Of a stretch of 64,000 bases of DNA, positions 17,183-26,196 are shown piece after piece. The notes under the pieces are model-generated. The model did not search any database and was not told the origin of the DNA. It worked only from the letters and a program-made list of their open reading frames with translations. Both the position numbers and the translations under genes were made by a program. The stretch is from Micromonospora sp. RP3T (GTDB lineage: Bacteria; Actinomycetota; Actinomycetes; Mycobacteriales; Micromonosporaceae), in the NCBI RefSeq assembly GCF_003027925.1, contig NZ_PYPS01000012.1, positions 1 through 64,000 on the forward strand, in the 5' to 3' direction. Numbering within the stretch: the first letter of the stretch is position 1; the number at the start of each line of letters is the position of its first letter.

Positions 17183-18289
17183 GTGGCCCAGCCGACCACG
17201 CCCGACGTGCCGAACCCGACCGAGGCGACGCCGGACCCACCGCCCCCGGCCGTCACCACCCCGGCGCAGGACGCCACGCTGCTGGAACGCGCGCTGTTCG
17301 AGATCAAACGGGTGATCGTCGGGCAGGACCGGATGGTCGAGCGGATGTTCGTCGCGCTGCTGGCCCGGGGGCACTGCCTGCTGGAGGGGGTGCCCGGGGT
17401 GGCCAAGACGCTCGCCGTGGAGACGCTCGCCCGGGTCGTCGGCGGGTCCTTCGCCCGGGTCCAGTTCACCCCCGACCTGGTGCCCGCCGACATCATGGGC
17501 ACCCGGATCTACCGGCAGTCCAGCGAGAAGTTCGACGTCGAGCTGGGCCCGGTGTTCGTCAACTTCCTGCTCGCCGACGAGATCAACCGGGCGCCGGCGA
17601 AGGTGCAGTCGGCGCTGCTCGAGGTGATGAGCGAGCGGCAGGTCTCCATCGGCGGCGAGTCGCACCGGGTGCCCGACCCGTTCCTGGTGATGGCCACCCA
17701 GAACCCGATCGAGCAGGAGGGCGTCTACCCGCTGCCGGAGGCGCAGCGGGACCGGTTCCTGATGAAGATCGTGGTGGGCTACCCGACCGACGCCGAGGAG
17801 CGGGAGATCGTCTACCGGATGGGCGTGGCCCCGCCCGAGCCGGCCCGGGTGTTCGACACCCCCGACCTGATCGCGCTCCAGCGCAAGGCCGACCAGGTCT
17901 TCGTGCACAACGCGCTCGTCGACTACGCGGTCCGGCTGGTGCTCGCCACCCGCGCTCCGGCCGAGCACGGGATGCCCGACGTGGCCCAGCTCATCCAGTA
18001 CGGCGCCAGCCCGCGCGCCTCGCTCGGCCTGGTCCGGGCCACCCGCGCGCTGGCGCTGCTGCGTGGCCGGGACTACGCGCTGCCGCAGGACGTGCAGGAC
18101 ATCGCGCCGGACATCCTGCGCCACCGGCTGGTGCTCAGCTACGACGCGCTCGCCGACGACGTGCCGGCCGACCACATCGTGCACCGGGTGATGTCGACCA
18201 TCCCGCTGCCCGCGGTGGCGCCCCGTCAGCAGGCCACACCACCGCCACCGGCCGTGCCGCACAACGGGTGGCCCGGGCAGCGCCCGTGA
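17183..18289 (+). CDS. MoxR-type AAA+ ATPase
   Basis: 368 aa from GTG 17183, which follows GGAGG; an ATG at 17129 is weaker and overlaps a TTGACA. Pro-rich N-terminus, then Walker A GVPGVAKT, Walker B LLADEINRAP, sensor MATQNPIEQEG and the lid domain. MoxR ATPases act as chaperones with VWA proteins. It starts a three-gene operon with DUF58 and VWA genes joined by GTGA and ATGA overlaps, a Bat-like arrangement tied to envelope or stress functions. Confidence 0.92.
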   Translation: MAQPTTPDVPNPTEATPDPPPPAVTTPAQDATLLERALFEIKRVIVGQDRMVERMFVALLARGHCLLEGVPGVAKTLAVETLARVVGGSFARVQFTPDLVPADIMGTRIYRQSSEKFDVELGPVFVNFLLADEINRAPAKVQSALLEVMSERQVSIGGESHRVPDPFLVMATQNPIEQEGVYPLPEAQRDRFLMKIVVGYPTDAEEREIVYRMGVAPPEPARVFDTPDLIALQRKADQVFVHNALVDYAVRLVLATRAPAEHGMPDVAQLIQYGASPRASLGLVRATRALALLRGRDYALPQDVQDIAPDILRHRLVLSYDALADDVPADHIVHRVMSTIPLPAVAPRQQATPPPPAVPHNGWPGQRP

Positions 18290-19227
18290 CGCCGCCCACC
18301 CGGCTGCCGGCCACCGGCGAGCGCTCCGGCGCCGTGCTGGCCCGGCTCCAGCTCATGGTCACCCGCAAGCTGGACGGGCTGCTCCAGGGCGACTACGCCG
18401 GCCTGCTGCCCGGCCCGGGCAGCGAGGCGGGGGAGTCCCGGGAGTACCGGCCCGGCGACGACGTGCGCCGGATGGACTGGCCGGTGACCGCCCGCACCAC
18501 CATGCCGCACGTGCGGCGTACGGTGGCCGACCGCGAGCTGGAGACGTGGCTGGCGGTCGACCTCTCCGCCAGCCTCGACTTCGGCACCGGGCGGTGGCTC
18601 AAGCGGGACGTGGCGGTCGCCGCGGTGGCCGCGCTGGCCCACCTCACCGTGCGCGGCGGCAACCGGATCGGCGCGGTGGTCGGCACCGGCGCGACCACCG
18701 GTGCGCCGGGCACGCTGCTGCGGCTGCCCGCCCGGGGCGGACGCAAGGAGGCGCAAGGGCTGCTGCGCGCCGTCGCCGGCACCGAGATCCGGCCCGGGCG
18801 CAGCGACCTCGGCGCGCTTGTGGACGCGCTCAACCGGCCGCCCCGGCGGCGCGGCGTGGCGGTGGTCATCTCCGACTTCCTGTCGCCGCCGGCGCAGTGG
18901 GGCCGGCCGCTGCGTAAGCTGCGGGTCCGCCACGACGTGCTGGCCGTCGAGGTGGTGGACCCGCGGGAACTCGAACTGCCCGACGTGGGGGTGCTGCCGG
19001 TGGTCGATCCGGAGACCGGGGAGCTGCACGAGGTGCAGACCGCCGATCCGGGACTGCGCCGCCGGTACGCCGAGGCGGCGGCCGCCCAGCGCGGGGCGAT
19101 CGCCGCCGAGATGCGCGCCGCCGGCGCGGCCCACCTGCGCCTGCGTACCGACCGAGACTGGCTGCTGGACATGGTGCGTTTCGTCGCCGCGCAGCGGCAC
19201 GCCCGTACCCGAGGGACGACCCGATGA
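18286..19227 (+). CDS. DUF58 domain protein
   Basis: 313 aa; GTG start overlaps the moxR stop (GTGA). It carries the DUF58 core EYRPGDDVRRMDWPVTAR (about 47-64) and a VWA-like region with DLSASLDFG (about 88) and VVISDFLSPP. It is the usual middle gene of MoxR-DUF58-VWA operons. No membrane segment is present, so it probably sits at the inner face with MoxR. Confidence 0.9.
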   Translation: MTPPTRLPATGERSGAVLARLQLMVTRKLDGLLQGDYAGLLPGPGSEAGESREYRPGDDVRRMDWPVTARTTMPHVRRTVADRELETWLAVDLSASLDFGTGRWLKRDVAVAAVAALAHLTVRGGNRIGAVVGTGATTGAPGTLLRLPARGGRKEAQGLLRAVAGTEIRPGRSDLGALVDALNRPPRRRGVAVVISDFLSPPAQWGRPLRKLRVRHDVLAVEVVDPRELELPDVGVLPVVDPETGELHEVQTADPGLRRRYAEAAAAQRGAIAAEMRAAGAAHLRLRTDRDWLLDMVRFVAAQRHARTRGTTR

Positions 19228-20174
19228 TCCGTTTTCTGCAACCGTGGTGGCTGCTGGCCGTGCTGCCGGTGCTGGCGCTCGCCGCAGCGTACGTCTGGCG
19301 GCAGTTGCACCGCCGGCAGTACGCGCTGCGCTTCACCACCGTCGACCTGCTGCGTACCGTGGCGCCCAAGGGGCTCGGCTGGCGGCGGCACGCGGCGGCG
19401 ACCGCGTTCCTGCTCTGCCTGCTGGTGCTGGCCACCGGGCTGGCCCGGCCGGCGATCGACACCCGGGAGCCGCTGGAACGGGCGACCGTGATGCTCGCCA
19501 TCGACGTGTCGCTGTCCATGCAGGCCGACGACGTGGCGCCGAACCGGCTGGAGGCCGCGCAGGAGGCGGCCAAGCAGTTCGTCGGCGAGCTGCCGGAGAG
19601 CTACAACCTGGGGCTGGTGTCGTTCGCCAAGTCGGCGAACGTGCTGGTGCCGCCCACCAAGGACCGGGGCGCGGTGACCACCGCCATCGACGGGCTGGTG
19701 CTGGCCGAGGCGACCGCCACCGGGGAGGCGGTGTTCACCTGCCTGGAGGCGATCCGGTCGGTGCCGGCCGACGGCGCCGCCGGCATCCCGCCGGCCCGGA
19801 TCGTGCTGCTCTCCGACGGCTACCGCACGTCGGGCCGCTCGGTGGAGGAGGCGGCCGCGGCGGCGCAGGCGGCCAACGTGCCGGTCTCCACCATCGCGTT
19901 CGGCACCGACTCCGGCCAGGTGGACATCGGCGGTCAGCTCCAGCGGGTGCCGGTGGACCGCAGCGCGTTGTCCCAGCTCGCGGAGACCACCCAGGGCTTC
20001 TTCTACGAGGCCGCCTCGGTGAGCGAGCTGAAGCAGGTCTACCAGGACATGGGCAGCTCGATCGGCTACCGCACCGAGCCGCGCGAGGTCACCCAGTGGT
20101 ACGCGGGGGTCGCGTTGCTGCTGGCGCTCTGCGCCGGCGCGCTGAGCCTGCTGTGGACGTCCCGCCTGATCTGA
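19224..20174 (+). CDS. VWA-domain membrane protein (BatA-like)
   Basis: 316 aa; ATG overlaps the DUF58 stop (ATGA). Membrane segments lie at about 8-24, 57-75 and 295-315, with the VWA domain between. The metal-ion-dependent adhesion site is complete: DVSLSM (about 93), a Thr and LLSDGYRTSG. It is thus an envelope-anchored partner of the MoxR ATPase. Confidence 0.9.
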   Translation: MIRFLQPWWLLAVLPVLALAAAYVWRQLHRRQYALRFTTVDLLRTVAPKGLGWRRHAAATAFLLCLLVLATGLARPAIDTREPLERATVMLAIDVSLSMQADDVAPNRLEAAQEAAKQFVGELPESYNLGLVSFAKSANVLVPPTKDRGAVTTAIDGLVLAEATATGEAVFTCLEAIRSVPADGAAGIPPARIVLLSDGYRTSGRSVEEAAAAAQAANVPVSTIAFGTDSGQVDIGGQLQRVPVDRSALSQLAETTQGFFYEAASVSELKQVYQDMGSSIGYRTEPREVTQWYAGVALLLALCAGALSLLWTSRLI

Positions 20175-20195
20175 GCCGGGGCGGGCCGGCGGTGG

Positions 20196-20282
20196 TCAGT
20201 GACCGCCGCCGGCCAGTACGAACAGGACGGCCACCCAGACGGCGGCGAGGGTGAAACCCAGCGGTGCGGCGTAACGGCTCAT
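20196..20282 (-). CDS. Tiny membrane protein, 28 aa
   Basis: ATG at 20282 follows GGAG with a 7-nt spacer. The peptide begins MSRYAAPLGF, continues as one hydrophobic helix (Phe/Leu/Ala/Val/Trp, about residues 8-24) and ends GGGH. This is a typical single-pass small membrane protein. It converges on the VWA gene, whose stop is 21 nt away. I know no named family; ribosome site and composition support it as real. Confidence 0.6.
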   Translation of the reverse strand: MSRYAAPLGFTLAAVWVAVLFVLAGGGH

Positions 20283-20465
20283 GGTTGTGCTCCGTGGCGA
20301 CTTCGGCCCGGTGAGGCGGGCCGTGCGGGGGACCGGGAGGGACACACACGAAGTCGTGACCGGGTGCTCCGCCGCGCGGCAGGGCCACCCCCGGCGGTGG
20401 ACGCCGGGGAGCGGGTGCGGTGCGGAGGGCGGGAAGCGGGTCAGCCGCGTCGACCGAGCCGTGGC

Positions 20466-20519
20466 TCAGCGGGGCTGACGGTGGGCCCGGCCACGACTGG
20501 GAGGATCGCTATCTCGCAC
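20466..20519 (-). CDS. 17-aa small ORF with near-perfect ribosome site
   Basis: GTG at 20519 is preceded by AGGAGGTGATC, an exact 11-nt match to the anti-Shine-Dalgarno end of 16S rRNA, with ideal spacing. The peptide is VRDSDPPSRGRAHRQPR. It lies about 180 nt upstream of the 28-aa membrane protein on the same strand and could be its leader peptide or an independent small protein. The rest of 20283-20731 shows nothing else convincing besides promoters. Confidence 0.4.
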   Translation of the reverse strand: MRDSDPPSRGRAHRQPR

Positions 20520-20680
20520 AGCGATCACCTCCTGCGGTCGGCGGAGCCCGGAGCGCGGGCGCAGACCGGCCCGCAGACAGTGATCAGCGTACACCGGGGG
20601 TGGCGGTGTCGCGCGTCGGGCCGGCGGGAGGACACGGCCCGGCCGCTGAGCTGGGCGGGTTAGCGCTTACCTGTCGGTAA

Positions 20681-21436
<756 letters not shown>

Positions 21437-21462
21437 CTGACGAGAGCACGGAGGAAATACGC

Positions 21463-22230
21463 ATGTCCGGACTCCTGGCCGGTAAGCGGCTGCTGGTCAC
21501 CGGCGTCATCACCGACGCCTCGATCGCGTTCTCCGTGGCGAAGCTCGCCCAGGAGAACGGCGCCCAGGTCGTGCTCACCGGCTTCGGCCGCCTCTCCCTG
21601 GTGGAGCGGATCGCCAAGCGGCTGCCCGAGCCGGCGCCGGTGATCGAGCTGGACGTCAGCAACGACGAGCACCTGGCCGGGCTGGCCGACAAGGTGCGCG
21701 AGCACGTCGACGGCCTGGACGGGGTGGTGCACTCGATCGGGTTCGCGCCGCAGAGCTGCCTCGGCGGCGGGTTCCTCGACGCGCCGTGGGCCGACGTGGC
21801 GACCGCGCTGCAGGTCTCCACGTTCTCCTACAAGTCCCTCGCCATGGCGGCGCTGCCGCTGATGTCCGCCGGTGGCGCCGTGGTCGGCCTCACCTTCGAC
21901 GCCACCAAGGCCTGGCCGGTCTACGACTGGATGGGCGTGGCCAAGGCCGGGCTGGAGTCCGCCTCCCGCTACCTGGCGTTGCACCTGGGCAAGCAGGGCA
22001 TCCGCAGCAACCTGGTGGCGGCCGGCCCGCTGCGCACCATGGCCGCCAAGTCGATCCCCGGGTTCAGCCAGTTCGAGGACGCCTGGTCCGAGCGCGCGCC
22101 GCTGGGCTGGGACCTGTCCGACTCCGAGCCGGCCGCCCGGGCCTGCCTGGCGCTGCTGTCCGACTGGTTCCCGGCCACCACCGGCGAGATTGTGCACGTC
22201 GACGGCGGCTACCACGCCCTCGGCGCCTGA
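21463..22230 (+). CDS. fabI: Enoyl-ACP reductase (InhA type)
   Basis: 255 aa, NADH-dependent last step of fatty acid elongation; target of isoniazid and triclosan in relatives. ATG 21463 with GGAGGAA upstream. N-terminal LLVTGVITDASIAFSVAK binds NAD. Catalytic Tyr and Lys are in YDWMGVAKAGLES. It is closer to InhA than to E. coli FabI (FDATKAWPVYDWMG). Second gene of the fabG-fabI operon, followed by a palindromic repeat. Confidence 0.94.
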   Translation: MSGLLAGKRLLVTGVITDASIAFSVAKLAQENGAQVVLTGFGRLSLVERIAKRLPEPAPVIELDVSNDEHLAGLADKVREHVDGLDGVVHSIGFAPQSCLGGGFLDAPWADVATALQVSTFSYKSLAMAALPLMSAGGAVVGLTFDATKAWPVYDWMGVAKAGLESASRYLALHLGKQGIRSNLVAAGPLRTMAAKSIPGFSQFEDAWSERAPLGWDLSDSEPAARACLALLSDWFPATTGEIVHVDGGYHALGA

Positions 22231-22236
22231 GCGGAA

Positions 22237-22287
22237 AGGCGGGGCCCCTTCTTAACGCATTCTGCATAAGAAGGGCCCCCGCCTAAC
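22237..22287. repeat. GGGGCCCC intergenic palindromic repeat, copy 2
   Basis: Same 51-nt element as at 10181: GGCGGGGCCCCTTCTTAACG, then CATTCTGCATAAG, then GGGCCCCCGCCTAAC. It begins seven bases after the fabI stop. Confidence 0.75.
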
Positions 22288-22352
22288 ATCCGTAACCGCG
22301 CTGAGCAGGGGGCGTCGCACGCGCGTCACGGCGGGCGGGGAAGAATGGGGCC

Positions 22353-23384
22353 ATGGCGTACGACGCGTTGGTGCTGGTCTCCTTCGGTGGCCCGGAGCGG
22401 CCCGAGGACGTGCTTCCCTTCCTCCAGAACGTGACCCGCGGCCGGGGGGTGCCGCCGGAGCGGCTGGCCGAGGTCGCCGAGCACTACCTGCACTTCGGTG
22501 GCGTGTCCCCGATCAACCAGCAGTGCCGCGACCTGCTGGCGGCGATCCGGGCGGACTTCGCCGCCAACGGCGTCGACCTGCCGGTCTACTGGGGCAACCG
22601 CAACTGGGACCCGATGCTCGCCGACACGGTGGCGCGGATGCGCGACGACGGGGTCACCCGGGCGCTGGCGTTCGTCACCAGCGCGTACGGCGGCTACTCC
22701 TCCTGCCGGCAGTACCAGGAGGACATCGCGTCGGCGCGCGCCGCGGTCGGCTCGGACGCGCCGCTGATCGAGAAGCTGCGCCAGTTCTGGGACCATCCGG
22801 GCTTCGTCGAGCCGCACGTCGACGCGGTCCGTGCCGCGCTGGCCCAGCTCGACCCGGCCCGGCGGGACAGCACCCGGCTGGTGTTCACCGCGCACTCGAT
22901 CCCGGCCTCGGCGGCCGCCACCGCCGGCCCGCACGGCGGCCGGTACACCGCCCAGATGGCGGAGACCGCCCGGCTGGTGCACGCCGCCGCCGCGCCGGAC
23001 CTGCCGTACGACCTGGTCTGGCAGAGCCGGTCCGGCCCGCCGCAGGTGCCGTGGCTGGAGCCGGACGTCAACGACCACCTGACCAGCCTGGCCGAGCAGG
23101 GCGTGACCGGTGTGGTGGTGAGCCCGATCGGGTTCGTCTCCGACCACCTGGAGGTGGTCTGGGACCTGGACACCGAGGCGCTGGAGACGGCCAAGCAGCT
23201 CGGCCTGGACTTCGTCCGCGCCGGCACACCGGGCATCGACCCGCGCTTCGTGGCGATGGTCCGGGAGCTGGTCCTGGAGCGCACCGCCCCGGACGGGGAG
23301 CGGCTGCGTCGCCGGCTCGGCGAGTTGCCGGCCTGGGACACCTGCCCGGCGCTGTGCTGCGTGCCCGCGGCCCGCCGGCCCTGA
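22353..23384 (+). CDS. hemH: Ferrochelatase (coproporphyrin type)
   Basis: 343 aa; inserts Fe2+ into a porphyrin. In actinobacteria the substrate is coproporphyrin III (CpfC route). Catalytic His is in FTAHSIP, acidic partner in GFVSDHLEVVWD. A Cys in the central domain (YSSCRQ) plus three near the C-terminus (DTCPALCC) fit the [2Fe-2S] cluster of actinobacterial enzymes. ATG at 22353. Confidence 0.93.
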   Translation: MAYDALVLVSFGGPERPEDVLPFLQNVTRGRGVPPERLAEVAEHYLHFGGVSPINQQCRDLLAAIRADFAANGVDLPVYWGNRNWDPMLADTVARMRDDGVTRALAFVTSAYGGYSSCRQYQEDIASARAAVGSDAPLIEKLRQFWDHPGFVEPHVDAVRAALAQLDPARRDSTRLVFTAHSIPASAAATAGPHGGRYTAQMAETARLVHAAAAPDLPYDLVWQSRSGPPQVPWLEPDVNDHLTSLAEQGVTGVVVSPIGFVSDHLEVVWDLDTEALETAKQLGLDFVRAGTPGIDPRFVAMVRELVLERTAPDGERLRRRLGELPAWDTCPALCCVPAARRP

Positions 23385-23422
23385 GCCCGACCGACCACCG
23401 ACACATCCCTGGGGACGACACG

Positions 23423-24202
23423 ATGCATGACCGCAGGCCGGTGCAGAGCTGGCTCACCGACATGGACGGCGTGCTGGTGCACGAGGGGCAGCCGGTGCCC
23501 GGCGCCCCGGAGTTCGTCAAGAAGCTGCGCGCCTCGGGCAAGCCGTTCCTGGTGCTGACGAACAACTCCATCTACACCCCGCGCGACCTCCAGGCCCGGC
23601 TGGCCCGGATGGGGCTGGACGTGCCGGAGGAGGCGATCTGGTCGTCCGCGCTGGCCACCGCCCAGTTCCTGGCCGACCAGCGGCCGGGCGGGACCGCGTA
23701 CGTGATCGGTGAGGCCGGCCTGACCACGGCGTTGCACGCGGTGGGGTACGTGCTCAGCGACTTCGCCCCGGACTACGTGGTGCTGGGGGAGACCCGCACC
23801 TACAGCTTCGAGGCGATAACCAAGGCGATCCGGCTGATCGACGACGGCGCGCGGTTCATCTGCACCAACCCGGACGCCACCGGCCCGTCGGTCGAGGGGG
23901 CCCTGCCGGCGGCCGGCTCGGTGGCCGCGATGATCTCCAAGGCGACCGGCGTGGAGCCCTACTTCGTCGGCAAGCCCAACCCGATGATGATGCGTTCCGC
24001 GTTGAACACCATCGACGCCCACTCGGAGTCCACCGCGATGATCGGCGACCGGATGGACACCGACATCCTGTGCGGGCTGGAGGCGGGGCTGGAGACGATT
24101 CTGGTGCTCACCGGCATCAGCACCCGGGCCGAGGCGGAACGCTATCCGTACCGGCCGTCCCGGATCGTCGACTCGGTGGCCGACCTGATCGACGAGCTCT
24201 GA
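23423..24202 (+). CDS. HAD-IIA family phosphatase (NagD-like)
   Basis: 259 aa from ATG 23423. Motif I DMDGVLV (nucleophile Asp near 14), motif II LTNNS, motif III Lys in VGKPNP, motif IV IGDRMDTDI. This is the class IIA layout of NagD and phosphoglycolate-type phosphatases. The substrate is not predictable. It is 38 nt after hemH on the same strand and may share its transcript. Confidence 0.9.
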   Translation: MHDRRPVQSWLTDMDGVLVHEGQPVPGAPEFVKKLRASGKPFLVLTNNSIYTPRDLQARLARMGLDVPEEAIWSSALATAQFLADQRPGGTAYVIGEAGLTTALHAVGYVLSDFAPDYVVLGETRTYSFEAITKAIRLIDDGARFICTNPDATGPSVEGALPAAGSVAAMISKATGVEPYFVGKPNPMMMRSALNTIDAHSESTAMIGDRMDTDILCGLEAGLETILVLTGISTRAEAERYPYRPSRIVDSVADLIDEL

Positions 24203-24212
24203 GCCGGCGGGC

Positions 24213-25007
24213 CTAGAGCCGCAGCGGGGCGTTGCAGGCGGCCACCAGCGCCTGCCGGCAGGCGGTGGTCAGCGGTCGGAGCGCCGCGTCCCGCTGCTGC
24301 GCCTCGTGGGTGTTCACCGCCCCGCCCGGGGCGCTCTCGCCGGCCAGCGCGAGCACCCGGTCCAGCACGGCGGCGCGGGCGAACAGCCGGCGGGACCGGG
24401 GGTCGAACCCGGGTGGCAGGTCGGTGGCGCCGTCGGGGCGACGCAGTGCGGCGAGCGCGCCGGCCAGCTCGGGCCGCCACTGGGCGACGTCGAGCCGGGT
24501 CAGTGCCGCGGTCGTCTCGGCCAGCGCGGTGGCCAGCTCGGCTTCGGCCTCCGCCGCGCCCGGCGCGGTCAGGGACGCCTTCGGCGCGTCCGGCGGCAGC
24601 GCGTGGACCCGCCACAGCACCGTCTCCCAGGTCATCCCGGAGCCGGAGGTGTGCGTGCGGACCTCGGGCACCAGCCCGAGCCCGCTGGCCACCACCGCCT
24701 CGCCGGCCAGCAGCGCCGCCCCGGCGAACGCGCCGGGCCCGGGCAGCCCGCGCGGGTCGCCCGGTGCGGGCAGGACCAGGCGGATCTCGTCCGGGGAGTG
24801 CTTGGCCAGGCTGGGCAGCGCCTCCCGCAGCGACACGTCGGTCCAGGTGCCGGGCGCGTCCGCGACGAGGTGCTCCTCGTCGCCGGCGATGGCGTCGGCG
24901 ACCTCGTCGAACGGCACCAGGCCGGCGCGCCAGGCGCGTACCCAGGCGACGAACCGGCTTGACCGGCGCGCAGCCAGCGTGGCCGCGCCCGTTGCGGGGG
25001 AGGACAT
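24213..25007 (-). CDS. Conserved hypothetical protein
   Basis: 264 aa, Ala/Leu-rich, soluble, mostly helical; no signal peptide and no motif I recognise. The middle part (ADAPGTWTDVSLREALPSL to HTSGSGMTWETVLWRVHALP) is the best candidate for a conserved core. ATG 25007 lies six bases after TACCCT with no ribosome site, which suggests leaderless expression. Convergent with the HAD gene, 10 nt between stops. Confidence 0.65.
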   Translation of the reverse strand: MSSPATGAATLAARRSSRFVAWVRAWRAGLVPFDEVADAIAGDEEHLVADAPGTWTDVSLREALPSLAKHSPDEIRLVLPAPGDPRGLPGPGAFAGAALLAGEAVVASGLGLVPEVRTHTSGSGMTWETVLWRVHALPPDAPKASLTAPGAAEAEAELATALAETTAALTRLDVAQWRPELAGALAALRRPDGATDLPPGFDPRSRRLFARAAVLDRVLALAGESAPGGAVNTHEAQQRDAALRPLTTACRQALVAACNAPLRL

Positions 25008-25013
25008 GCGGAA

Positions 25014-25019
25014 AGGGTA
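25014..25019 (-). promoter_or_regulatory. -10 box for a leaderless gene
   Basis: TACCCT on the minus strand, six bases before the ATG at 25007. Confidence 0.35.
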
Positions 25020-25157
25020 CGTGGTGGCCGCCGCCGCTGTCTCGGCTGCCGCACGGGTGGCGTGGCCTGCCCCCAACTACCCCGTTCGCACCGTTTCGTA
25101 TGCCCTCGGGCGGTGCTCGGACCGGCGCGTCGGCGGGCGAGCCGCCGGCCCGGTGAC

Positions 25158-25163
25158 TAGCGT
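25158..25163 (+). promoter_or_regulatory. -10 box for the leaderless DUF3097 gene
   Basis: TAGCGT, seven bases before the ATG at 25171, with no Shine-Dalgarno between. The identical TAGCGT plus seven-base arrangement precedes the PucR gene at 37453. Confidence 0.5.
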
Positions 25164-25170
25164 GATCGTC

Positions 25171-25983
25171 ATGGCGGGGCGATACGACGGGGACGTGCTG
25201 GCGGGCGACTGGCGGAGGCGGAAGGTGACCCCCGAGGTCGACGCCGAGCCCGACCTGGTGGTCGAGGACGCCGACTCCGGGTTCTGCGGCGCGGTGGTCG
25301 GTTTCGACTCGGGCGCCGTGGTGCTGGAGGACCGGCACGGTCGGCGGCGCAACTTCCCGCTGCTGCCCGCCGCGTTCCTGCTCGACGGCCGGCCGGTCAC
25401 GCTGCGCCGCCCGGCCCGCGCCCCGGTCCCGGCCGCCCGGCGTCGGACCGCCTCCGGCTCGGTCGCGGTGGACGGCGTCCGGGCGCAGGTCGCCAAGGCC
25501 AGCCGGATCTGGGTGGAGGGTGTGCACGACGCCGCGCTCGTCGAGCGGATCTGGGGCGACGACCTGCGGATCGAGGGCGTGGTGGTGGAGCCGCTCGACG
25601 GCATCGACGCGCTCGCCGACGAGGTGCGCGCGTTCGCGCCCGGACCGGGCCGCCGGCTCGGGGTGCTTGTCGACCACCTCGTCCCCGGTTCGAAGGAGAG
25701 CCGGATCGTGGCCCGGGTGACCGCACCCCACGTGCTGGTCACCGGTCATCCCTACGTGGACGTGTGGCAGGCGGTGCGGCCGGCGGCGCTGGGCATCGCG
25801 GCGTGGCCGGTGGTGCCGCCCGGGCAGCCCTGGAAGGAGGGCGTCTGCGCCGCGCTCGGGGTGGCCGAGCCGGCCGACATGTGGCGGCACATCCTGTCCC
25901 GGGTGGACAGTTTCGCGGACGTGGAGACACCGTTGATCAACGCGATGGAGCGGTTGATCGATTTCGTCACCTCGCCTGAGTAG
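25171..25983 (+). CDS. DUF3097 family protein
   Basis: 270 aa. It matches my memory of the actinobacterial DUF3097 family in length and motifs (VEGVHDAALVERIWGDDLR, LVDHLVPGSKESRI, the ITGHPYVDVWQAV-like VTGHPYVDVWQAV). The VEGVHDA stretch resembles the TOPRIM acidic motif, with later acidic LVDHL, so a TOPRIM-like nucleotide-processing fold is possible (inference). Leaderless start. Function undetermined. Confidence 0.8.
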   Translation: MAGRYDGDVLAGDWRRRKVTPEVDAEPDLVVEDADSGFCGAVVGFDSGAVVLEDRHGRRRNFPLLPAAFLLDGRPVTLRRPARAPVPAARRRTASGSVAVDGVRAQVAKASRIWVEGVHDAALVERIWGDDLRIEGVVVEPLDGIDALADEVRAFAPGPGRRLGVLVDHLVPGSKESRIVARVTAPHVLVTGHPYVDVWQAVRPAALGIAAWPVVPPGQPWKEGVCAALGVAEPADMWRHILSRVDSFADVETPLINAMERLIDFVTSPE

Positions 25984-25996
25984 TGGTTGCGGTCGG

Positions 25997-26068
25997 GGCC
26001 GGGGGCGACCGTGCCCGGCTCCGGGCGGTCAGGCTTGATCCCTGCGCCGGTCACGGTCGCCCCCGGCC
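25997..26068. repeat. 17-bp inverted repeat with 38-nt loop
   Basis: Perfect arms 25997-26013 and 26052-26068, starting 13 nt after the DUF3097 stop. With the second hairpin at 26127 it fills the 213-nt convergent gap and may end the DUF3097 transcript. Confidence 0.6.
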
Positions 26069-26126
26069 GGTCGGGTGCCGTGTCCGCGGCTCGGTTCCGC
26101 GGTCGTGGGTGGGTCTGGCGGGGCGC

Positions 26127-26186
26127 TACGAACTTGAGGGCGTGGACGGGTCGGGGGGTGACCCGTCCACGTACTCAAGTTGGTAG
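26127..26186. terminator. Long bidirectional terminator hairpin
   Basis: Inverted repeat with paired segments of 4, 8 and 12 bp (AACTTGAG/CTCAAGTT outside CGTGGACGGGTC/GACCCGTCCACG), about 24 bp in total. It lies 10 nt from the stop of the minus-strand serine hydrolase. Confidence 0.7.
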
Positions 26187-26196
26187 GCGCCCGGGG

